Part shown: in pieces, positions 1 to 5,789 of the stretch | Position numbering within the stretch: position 1 is the first letter of the stretch | How the letters are laid out: each line of letters starts with the position of its first letter | Assembly (NCBI GenBank): GCA_947176515.1 | Contig: CAMWQZ010000066.1 | Location: forward strand, 1-6,502 | Source of the DNA: an uncultured Bacteroidales bacterium | Lineage (GTDB): Bacteria > Bacteroidota > Bacteroidia > Bacteroidales > Muribaculaceae | Reading direction: 5' to 3' | DNA: 6,502 bases | Program-made: the position numbers and the translations under genes | The notes under the pieces: generated by a model | What the model saw: only the letters and a program-made list of their open reading frames with translations | Told to the model about the DNA's origin: nothing | Database searches by the model: none

Positions 1-1
1 T

Positions 2-418
2 GATGCGGCTGGAGTCAAACCGCGACGCAGTATAAAATATTACTTTAAGGTTTACTCGTTTAAGGCCGGCAAGCATCTGTCTCGGCTGATTCTTGGTAAA
101 GAAAAGGCTGAAAAACGTATTGAGCTTCAACGTCAGAAGAAAGGCTCTGCTGATTATGCGGCTGCATCTCCGATGATGAGATTAATTCTTTCTAAAACCG
201 TAAACCAGGATTTGAAATATGCTATGCCTCATATCAAAGCCCCGACACTGTTGATTTGGGGCGAAAACGATACGGCCACGCCCCTTCATGATGCAAAAAT
301 AATGGAGAGATTGATTCCCGATGCTGGATTGGTCTCATTCCCTGGCTGCGGACATTATAGTTTCCTTGATAATCCTTATCAGTTTGCGGCTGTGCTCCGC
401 AGTTTTATTAATTCATAA
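2..418 (+). CDS. Alpha/beta hydrolase, C-terminal part (5' end outside window)
   Basis: The frame is open from base 2 to the TAA at 416-418, giving 138 residues with no start needed inside the window; the methionine at 173 is internal because clearly protein-like sequence (DAAGVKPRR, then a basic helical stretch) runs upstream of it. The fragment holds the second half of an alpha/beta-hydrolase fold: a basic cap/lid region, then a beta strand KAPTLLIWGENDTATP whose Asp (codon 269-271) fits the catalytic acid, then GCGHYSFLDNP whose His (codon 353-355) fits the catalytic base. The nucleophile elbow (GxSxG) would lie upstream and is not visible. The substrate is unknown. It ends 12 bases before a MurF-like gene, so it is probably cotranscribed with the two ligases; a role as an esterase, peptidase or thioesterase in the same pathway is an inference. 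Other fold members such as lipases or haloperoxidase-like enzymes cannot be excluded. Confidence 0.87.
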   Translation, partial: DAAGVKPRRSIKYYFKVYSFKAGKHLSRLILGKEKAEKRIELQRQKKGSADYAAASPMMRLILSKTVNQDLKYAMPHIKAPTLLIWGENDTATPLHDAKIMERLIPDAGLVSFPGCGHYSFLDNPYQFAAVLRSFINS

Positions 419-430
419 TTATCTTAAAAA

Positions 431-910
431 ATGCTTTCATTCTACATAATAATCGCATTGTTAGCCGCTCTTAACATGCTCTTTGAGTTTAAACGCGACT
501 TAATGATGTTGCAACAGAATAGTTACCGAAATCAGCGCTATCGTAAATGGCTGTCTACATCGGGTGACAGCACATCTGTGTGGCGTCTCGGCGCGCTGAT
601 TATATTCTTTATGTCACTCACTGGTTTTGGCTTGGAGTTAATTGCGTTGCCGCTCATAGGTCTGTTTTCAGGGGCTCATGCCGGTGTGCTTGCAAGCAAA
701 AAATATAAACTGCCTTTGGTCTGGACAAAGAGAGCAATGCGAATTTATTCGGTTTATGTTCTCCTCGCTGCAATCGTATGCTTCGTAGCGGTAATGATTT
801 TTGGTAGAGATTCGATAACAGATGTTTTCCAAGTCGTCTCGATTGCTCTTATCGCTTGTTATTGCGGTAGCCATATACTGATTATGCTTGCCAACATCCT
901 GTTAATCCCT
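431..910 (+). other. N-terminal membrane region of the MurF-like ligase
   Basis: Residues 1-160 hold about four or five hydrophobic segments judged by eye: roughly 2-18, a long stretch 53-87 that could be one or two helices, 105-124, and 133-160. Basic patches lie between them (around 21-39 and 90-104), as expected for cytoplasmic loops. The P-loop begins about 30 residues after the last segment, and since Mur ligases use ATP the catalytic part must be cytosolic. Canonical MurF has a soluble UDP-substrate-binding domain at its N terminus; here the membrane region takes that place, which suggests a membrane-bound or lipid-linked acceptor. That last step is inference. Confidence 0.75.
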
Positions 911-2023
911 GTCGAAAAGTCTATCAATCGTGGTTACTATAATGATGCGGCCGCCCGTCTGGCTTCGATGCCTGATTTAAAGATAATTGGTGTTACCGGT
1001 AGCTTCGGTAAGACAAGCACCAAACACTATCTCCATCGCATTCTGTCAGAGCAGTTTGACACGTTAATGACACCTGGTAACTTTAATACCGATCTTGGCG
1101 TGATACGCACAATTCGTGAATATCTCAAACCTTATAATGAGGTGTTTATCGTTGAAATGGGAGCTAAAGAGGTAGGCGATATAAAAGTTATCTGTGACCT
1201 TGTCCATCCGACTGTAGGAGTAGTGACAGCAGTCGGACCTATGCACCTCGAAACATTCAAATCCATTGAAAATATCCAGTCTACCAAGTTCGAACTCGTA
1301 GATTCTCTCCCTGCCGATGGTCTTGCTGTTGTAAATAATGACTTCGAATTGATTGAAAATCGCCGAGTCGACAACGTCAATTGTGTTCGTTATGCAGTCA
1401 AACACCAGCAGGGGGCGCAGCTGGTTGCAGAAGATATTAGCTACAGTCATGCTGGTACTGATTTTACAGCAAAAAGTGCCGACGGATGGTCGCTTAAACT
1501 CCATACACGTCTTGTCGGTGAATGTAATATCTCTAATCTTCTTGCAGCTGTCGCCGTTGCCCGACATTTAGGTGTAAGTGATGAGAAAATAAGATATGCC
1601 GTCGGTGAAATCGAACAAGTCGAACATCGCTTAAGCATCAAGCGTGCGCCAGGTGGTGTCATTATTATAGACGATGCTTATAATAGTAATCCGGTCGGTT
1701 CGGCCATGGCTCTTGACGTGCTTGCCGGGATGAAAGGCGGCCGCAGGGTGGCTGTGACACCTGGCATGGTGGAGCTTGGCGAACGCACCTACGAACTGAA
1801 TAAGGCATTTGGCGAAAAGATAGCTGATTCTGCTGACATTGCCGTAATCGTTTGCCGCTATAACCGTGACGCGATTATGGAAGGCATCAAGTCAAAGGGC
1901 ATGTCGCCTGAATCGGTTTACACTGTCGATACATTTACCGATGCGCAAAAGTTATTAGCTACGATGCTTAAAGCAGGTGACATAGTGCTATACGAAAACG
2001 ATTTACCAGATACATTTAAATAA
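431..2023 (+). CDS. Membrane-anchored MurF-type Mur ligase
   Basis: An ATP-dependent amide ligase of the Mur family, closest in motifs to MurF, which adds D-Ala-D-Ala to UDP-MurNAc-tripeptide. Residues 1-160 are membrane segments (see separate entry). The ligase follows: P-loop TGSFGKTST at 189-197, NFNTDLG at 217-223, EMGA at 242-245, GPMHLETF at 269-276, STKFEL at 284-289 with K286 in the place of the carbamylated lysine, EHRL at 398-401, and DDAYNSNP at 414-421 followed by TPGMVELGE at 443-451. All expected ligase motifs look intact. MurF of E. coli is about 450 residues and soluble; the extra length here is the membrane region. The ATG at 431 follows an A-rich run and is the first in frame. 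The gene lies between the hydrolase and the Ddl-like gene, so it is probably supplied with a dipeptide by the latter. It may be the housekeeping MurF or a specialised paralogue; the symbol is left blank for that reason. PgsB-like polyglutamate synthetase was considered but the MurF-type motifs fit better. Confidence 0.9.
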   Translation: MLSFYIIIALLAALNMLFEFKRDLMMLQQNSYRNQRYRKWLSTSGDSTSVWRLGALIIFFMSLTGFGLELIALPLIGLFSGAHAGVLASKKYKLPLVWTKRAMRIYSVYVLLAAIVCFVAVMIFGRDSITDVFQVVSIALIACYCGSHILIMLANILLIPVEKSINRGYYNDAAARLASMPDLKIIGVTGSFGKTSTKHYLHRILSEQFDTLMTPGNFNTDLGVIRTIREYLKPYNEVFIVEMGAKEVGDIKVICDLVHPTVGVVTAVGPMHLETFKSIENIQSTKFELVDSLPADGLAVVNNDFELIENRRVDNVNCVRYAVKHQQGAQLVAEDISYSHAGTDFTAKSADGWSLKLHTRLVGECNISNLLAAVAVARHLGVSDEKIRYAVGEIEQVEHRLSIKRAPGGVIIIDDAYNSNPVGSAMALDVLAGMKGGRRVAVTPGMVELGERTYELNKAFGEKIADSADIAVIVCRYNRDAIMEGIKSKGMSPESVYTVDTFTDAQKLLATMLKAGDIVLYENDLPDTFK

Positions 2024-2056
2024 ACTGAACTGAAATTAGAATCATTATAACAAGAT

Positions 2057-3247
2057 ATGAAAACTAAAATTGGAGTATTTTTCGGTGGACGCTCAACCGA
2101 ACACGAAATATCTGTTATTTCAGCCAATCAGGCTATGCACGCCATCAATCGTGACAAATATGATGTTACGCCTATATATATCACCAAGCAAGGCAAATGG
2201 TATACTGGCGAAGCACTCTTCGATGTAGCAAACTACCGCGACACTAAAGCGCTGCTCGAAAAGTGTCAGGAAGTCTATATGCGTCCGATTTATGGTGATT
2301 ATAAGCTCTACAAAGTTAAAAAGCCTATGTTTGGTTCCGATGTGCTGACCGAACTCGATGTCGTTATACCTGTTCTTCACGGCTCTAATGGTGAGGACGG
2401 CACATTTGAAGGCGTTTTAGACTCAATCGGCATGCCGTATGCTGGTTGTGACGTGCTCGCTTCGGCTAATGGCATGGACAAAATCACCATGAAAATGATT
2501 CTTCAGGCGAGTGGCATCCCTGTGTTAGATTATATATGGTTTACTGACAAGCAGTGGGCGATGCAAAAAGACGCTCTTATTGCTCAGATTGAAGAAAAAA
2601 TTGGCTATCCTGTTATCGTGAAGCCGGCTAACCTCGGCTCAAGCGTGGGTATCGGCCGCGCGGTAGACCGCGAGCAGCTTATTGAGAGAGTTGATGACGC
2701 CCGTCACTATTCAGCGCGTATAATTGTTGAAGATATGGTCGAGCAGCTTCAGGAAATCAACTGTTCTGTGCTCGGCGACTGCGACGACTATCAGACCTCT
2801 GTCCTCGAAGAGCCCATAAAGAGTGGTGAGATTTTATCGTATCAAGATAAATATATGGGTGGCAGTAAGGGCGCTAAAGGCATGCAGGCCTCTCAAAAAC
2901 GTATTCCTGCCGATTTACCGGCCAGCGAGACTGAACGTATCCGCTTCCTTGCCGGCGAAACATTCCGAGTTCTGTCATGCCATGGTGTTAGCCGTGTCGA
3001 TATGATTGTCGACCGTGCAACTCGTGATATTTATGTCAACGAGATTAACACTATACCGGGTTCTCTTTCTTTCTATCTTTGGGAAGCTACAGGCATAAGT
3101 TTTGATAAACTCATGGACCGTCTGATTGCTTTAGCATTGAAGCGTAAACGTGATGAATCTACCAAGACCGTCAGCTACGATCAGAATATCTTCTCGCTTG
3201 GTGGAGGAGTGAAAGGTGGCACTAAGGGCAAACTTGGTTGCAAATGA
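2057..3247 (+). CDS. ddl: D-alanine--D-alanine ligase family protein (divergent Ddl)
   Basis: An ATP-grasp enzyme that joins two D-amino acids, normally D-Ala, for peptidoglycan. Aligned by eye to E. coli DdlB it keeps GGRSTEHEIS with E15, HGSNGEDG at 108-115, the ATP lysine K189 in VIVKP, GSSVG at 194-198, K265-Y266 (DdlB K215-Y216), R313 and D315 in RVDMIVD, and E329 and N331 in NEINTIPG. The tyrosine Y266 speaks against a VanA-type D-Ala-D-Lac enzyme. Two differences stand out: the stretch after K265-Y266 is 8 residues longer than in DdlB, and Y340 sits where DdlB has S281, a contact of the second D-Ala. The protein is 396 residues against about 306 for DdlB; besides a longer N-terminal half it has a tail after about 362 ending in a Gly/Lys-rich stretch. 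The ATG at 2057 follows A-rich sequence. It lies 33 bases after the MurF-like gene and overlaps the ABC-F gene. Ligase family is sure; exact product (D-Ala-D-Ala or another dipeptide) is not. Confidence 0.9.
   Translation: MKTKIGVFFGGRSTEHEISVISANQAMHAINRDKYDVTPIYITKQGKWYTGEALFDVANYRDTKALLEKCQEVYMRPIYGDYKLYKVKKPMFGSDVLTELDVVIPVLHGSNGEDGTFEGVLDSIGMPYAGCDVLASANGMDKITMKMILQASGIPVLDYIWFTDKQWAMQKDALIAQIEEKIGYPVIVKPANLGSSVGIGRAVDREQLIERVDDARHYSARIIVEDMVEQLQEINCSVLGDCDDYQTSVLEEPIKSGEILSYQDKYMGGSKGAKGMQASQKRIPADLPASETERIRFLAGETFRVLSCHGVSRVDMIVDRATRDIYVNEINTIPGSLSFYLWEATGISFDKLMDRLIALALKRKRDESTKTVSYDQNIFSLGGGVKGGTKGKLGCK
2849..2911 (+). other. Extended omega-loop region of the Ddl-like ligase
   Basis: Codons 265-285. 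In E. coli DdlB, K215-Y216 is followed 11 residues later by P226-A227; here K265-Y266 is followed 19 residues later by P284-A285, so the loop that closes over the active site is 8 residues longer and rich in Gly, Lys and Ser. Spacing on to the RxD motif is otherwise the same (R255 and R313), which supports a single insertion. The alignment was made by eye. Confidence 0.7.
3244..3247 (+). promoter_or_regulatory. ATGA stop/start overlap (translational coupling)
   Basis: The ATG of the ABC-F gene shares two bases with the TGA of the Ddl-like gene. Such 4-base overlaps usually let a terminating ribosome restart on the next gene. No Shine-Dalgarno is seen just upstream, which fits Bacteroidota and makes reinitiation the likely way this gene is translated. 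Confidence 0.7.
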
Positions 3248-5229
3248 TTTCAATCAATAATCTTTCAGTAGAGTTTAGCGCAAAGTCGCTTTTTGACAAC
3301 ATTAACTACGTCATAAATCCCAAGGACAAGATTGCCCTTGTTGGAAAAAATGGCGCAGGTAAGTCGACTATGCTTAAGATTTTGGCAGGATTGCAGAAAC
3401 CCACATCTGGATCTGTAGCGGTGCCGACTGATATAACCATTGGTTACTTACCTCAGCAGATGGTCTTGTCCGACACTCTGACTGTGGCGGAAGAGGCTCG
3501 AAAGGCATTCTCACATATTGACGAGATGCAGCGCCTGCTTGACGCAATGAACAATGATCTTGCATCTCGTACTGATTACGAGTCTGATGATTATCAGAAT
3601 CTCATTGAACGCATGACCGAACTATCAGAACAGCTTGCTATGCAGTCATCTGACAATTGCGAGGCTGAGCTTGAAAAGACTCTGATTGGTCTCGGTTTCT
3701 CACGACAGGATTTCAATCGTCCGACTTGTGAGTTCAGTGGAGGCTGGCGCATGCGCATCGAGCTCGCAAAACTTCTTTTGACAAGGCCTGATGTCCTTTT
3801 ACTTGACGAACCCACTAACCACCTTGATATCGAGTCTATCCAATGGCTTGAAAACTTCTTGATGACTAAGGCGAAAGCCGTTGTGTTGGTCAGCCATGAC
3901 AGGGCGTTTATCGACAACATTACCAATCGCACTATCGAAATCAATCTCGGAAAGATTTACGACTACAATGTAAATTATTCAAAATTCGTCGTATTGCGCC
4001 AGGAGCGTATCGAACAGCAGATGCGTGCCTATCAGAACCAACAGAAGCAGATTCAAGATACCGAAGAGTTCATAGAGCGTTTCAGATACAAAGCGACAAA
4101 AGCCGTTCAGGTGCAAAGCCGCATGAAGCAGCTTGCCAAGATTGAGCGTATCGAGGTTGATGAACTCGATAATTCCCATCTTAGCCTCCGCTTTCCGCCT
4201 GCGCCACGCTCTGGCGATTATCCGATAATTGCTGAAAATGTTGGCAAGGCCTACGGTGACCACCAGGTGTTTGATAATGCTACCTTCACCATTAAACGCG
4301 GTGAAAAGGTCGCTTTTGTCGGTAAAAACGGCGAAGGTAAGTCGACGCTTGTCAAATGTATTCTTGGTGAAATACCTTTTACTGGCGATTTAAAGATAGG
4401 TCATAATGTCAAGATTGGTTATTTTGCTCAGAATCAAGCTCAATTGCTCGATGAGTCAATAACCGTTTTTGATACTATCGACCGTGTTGCCGTTGGCGAC
4501 ATACGTACAAAGATTCGCGATATTCTAGGTGCATTTATGTTTGGTGGTGAAGCGTCAGACAAAAAAGTAAAAGTGCTTTCAGGTGGTGAGAAAACTCGAC
4601 TCGCTATGATTCGCCTGCTTCTCGAACCTGTCAATCTGCTTATTCTCGACGAACCGACCAACCATCTTGACATGCGCACTAAGGACATTCTCAAGCAGGC
4701 TATAAAAGATTTTAACGGTACCGTTATTGTCGTTAGTCACGACCGTGAATTCCTCGATGGACTTGTCGAAAAGGTCTATGAATTTGGCGGCGGGAAAGTA
4801 CGCGAATGTCTTGGTGGCATCTACGAATTCCTTGAAAAGAAACGCATCGATTCCTTGGCAGAGCTTGAGTTATCAAAAAGCCCCACTGCTAAGATTGCTG
4901 ACAATAAAACATCAGACCCCAAACCAACATCCTCAACTATAAAAACAAATGAGGTAAATTCTGGAGACCCGAGGTCAAAGACACGCTTGTCATATGCGGA
5001 GCAACGCGAACGCGAAAAAGCAATTAAGCGCCTTCAGAAAAAAGTTGCCGACTCCGAAGCCGAAGTTACTCGGCTCGAACAGGCTGTAAAACAAATCGAA
5101 GATGAAATCGCCGCCGGTGACTGCTCTGAAGATATTTTCAAGCGTCACGCCCAGACGCAAAAAGACCTTGAAAATGCTATGAGCATTTGGGAGCTTGCGG
5201 TTATGGATTTAGAACAAAGCAACTCATAA
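3244..5229 (+). CDS. ABC-F family ATPase (Uup/YdiF-like)
   Basis: A soluble tandem ATP-binding-cassette protein without membrane segments; family members bind the ribosomal E site and act on translation. From ATG 3244 it has 661 residues. Cassette 1: Walker A GKNGAGKS 34-41, signature FSGGW near 164-168, Walker B LLLDEPTNHLD 185-195, switch SHDR 217-220. A charged linker at about 240-305, rich in Arg, Gln and Lys, is where ABC-F proteins carry the P-site tRNA interaction motif. Cassette 2: Walker A GKNGEGKS 360-367, LSGGE 445-449, LLILDEPTNHLD 465-476, SHDR 498-501. A low-complexity Ser/Thr/Lys spacer (about 543-575) leads to a C-terminal coiled coil (about 576-661), as in Uup- and YdiF-type members. 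A TTG six bases upstream is in frame, but the ATG makes an ATGA overlap with the ligase stop and gives the usual MISINNLS beginning, so I chose it. Not evidently an antibiotic-resistance ABC-F; a housekeeping role is more likely. Its link to the cell-wall genes may be only positional. Confidence 0.93.
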   Translation: MISINNLSVEFSAKSLFDNINYVINPKDKIALVGKNGAGKSTMLKILAGLQKPTSGSVAVPTDITIGYLPQQMVLSDTLTVAEEARKAFSHIDEMQRLLDAMNNDLASRTDYESDDYQNLIERMTELSEQLAMQSSDNCEAELEKTLIGLGFSRQDFNRPTCEFSGGWRMRIELAKLLLTRPDVLLLDEPTNHLDIESIQWLENFLMTKAKAVVLVSHDRAFIDNITNRTIEINLGKIYDYNVNYSKFVVLRQERIEQQMRAYQNQQKQIQDTEEFIERFRYKATKAVQVQSRMKQLAKIERIEVDELDNSHLSLRFPPAPRSGDYPIIAENVGKAYGDHQVFDNATFTIKRGEKVAFVGKNGEGKSTLVKCILGEIPFTGDLKIGHNVKIGYFAQNQAQLLDESITVFDTIDRVAVGDIRTKIRDILGAFMFGGEASDKKVKVLSGGEKTRLAMIRLLLEPVNLLILDEPTNHLDMRTKDILKQAIKDFNGTVIVVSHDREFLDGLVEKVYEFGGGKVRECLGGIYEFLEKKRIDSLAELELSKSPTAKIADNKTSDPKPTSSTIKTNEVNSGDPRSKTRLSYAEQREREKAIKRLQKKVADSEAEVTRLEQAVKQIEDEIAAGDCSEDIFKRHAQTQKDLENAMSIWELAVMDLEQSNS

Positions 5230-5243
5230 TTTATTCATGACAT

Positions 5244-5789
5244 ATGAGCAACACTATCAATCAATTTGACGAGGCATTAGCTTTATGCCGCGATATCTTT
5301 GAAAAAAAGTTATCTGATTACGGGCCTTCATGGCGCATTATGCGTCCGCAAGCTTTGACCGATCAGATTTTCATAAAAGCAAAGCGCATTCGTTCTCTGG
5401 AAATTAAAGGCCATTCTGAAGTTGGCGAGGGCATCCTCCCTGAATTTATTGGCATAGTCAATTATGGCATAGTCGGAGTCATTCAACTTGAGCACGGTTT
5501 TGCTGATTCTAAAGACATTGATAATGCAACTGCACTAAATTGGTATGATAGCGTAGCTTCACGTATCCGCACACTTATGATTGCTAAAAATCATGACTAT
5601 GACGAGGCTTGGCGCATGATGAGAGTACTGTCATATACTGATCTTATCCTCACAAAAATTCAGCGTACAAAAGAAATCGAAGACCATTGTGGCGCTACAA
5701 AAGTTTCAGAGGGCATCGATGCCAACTACATGGATATGGTTAATTATGCCGTATTCGGCATTATCAAACTAACCCATGGCGAATCCTGA
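5244..5789 (+). CDS. DUF1599 protein with two tandem domain copies
   Basis: A 181-residue, probably all-helical soluble protein of the DUF1599 family, recognised from its repeated signature. Copy 1 (about 15-85) has KLSDYGPSWRIMR at 22-34, LTD at 38-40, K45, R48 and FIGIVNYGIVG followed by LEHG at 82-85. Copy 2 (about 108-179) has KNHDYDEAWRMMR at 115-127, YTD at 131-133, K138, R141 and MDMVNYAVFG followed by LTHG at 176-179. The family has been placed by others among nucleotide-modification-associated or nucleotide-related domains; I recall this without being able to check it. The conserved acidic and basic residues on helices resemble MazG-like nucleotide pyrophosphohydrolases, which is only a visual likeness. 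It starts 14 bases after the ABC-F stop and overlaps the DoxX-like gene by 14 bases. The pairing with a DoxX-like gene is, from memory, common in Bacteroidales. Molecular function unknown. Confidence 0.88.
   Translation: MSNTINQFDEALALCRDIFEKKLSDYGPSWRIMRPQALTDQIFIKAKRIRSLEIKGHSEVGEGILPEFIGIVNYGIVGVIQLEHGFADSKDIDNATALNWYDSVASRIRTLMIAKNHDYDEAWRMMRVLSYTDLILTKIQRTKEIEDHCGATKVSEGIDANYMDMVNYAVFGIIKLTHGES
5286..5498 (+). repeat. DUF1599 protein repeat, copy 1 (protein level)
   Basis: Residues 15-85. It matches copy 2 in the order DY, W-R-x-M-R, T-D, K, R, then V-N-Y, G and H-G. The shared residues are 93 apart in the first half (D25/D118, D40/D133) and 94 apart in the second (N73/N167, G85/G179), so one single-residue indel separates the copies. 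The DNA itself is diverged, so the duplication is old. Confidence 0.8.
5565..5780 (+). repeat. DUF1599 protein repeat, copy 2 (protein level)
   Basis: Residues 108-179, the partner of copy 1. The glycine after DY in copy 1 (G27) is D120 here, and the segment between R141 and the VNY motif is the most diverged and contains the one-residue indel. The copy ends only two residues before the stop. Confidence 0.8.

Noticed and set aside
173..418. Treating the hydrolase as a short complete gene starting at 173
   Set aside because: The same frame is open and protein-like back to base 2, and the catalytic nucleophile region is absent, so this is the end of a longer gene.
1064..1567. Minus-strand open frame of 167 codons inside the MurF-like gene
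   Set aside because: It lies fully opposite a gene with intact ligase motifs, shows no recognisable domain, and reads as low-plausibility protein rich in Cys, Phe and Ile; a shadow frame.
2024..2056. Possible promoter between the MurF-like and Ddl-like genes
   Set aside because: The 33 bases are A/T-rich, but I see no TAnnTTTG-type -7 box or paired TTTG at -33 as used in Bacteroidota; A/T richness is better explained as a translation start region.
2057..3247. VanA-type D-Ala-D-Lac (vancomycin-resistance) ligase
   Set aside because: The K-Y pair matching DdlB K215-Y216 is present, whereas VanA-type enzymes lack that tyrosine, and no vanH- or vanX-like gene is in the window. A D-Ala-D-Ser activity cannot be excluded by sequence alone.
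3594..3944. Minus-strand open frame of 116 codons inside the ABC-F gene
   Set aside because: It is opposite the first cassette, including the signature and Walker B, and is Ser/Arg-rich in the way antisense frames often are; no separate support.
5230..5243. Terminator between the ABC-F and DUF1599 genes
   Set aside because: Only 14 bases with no inverted repeat followed by a T run.
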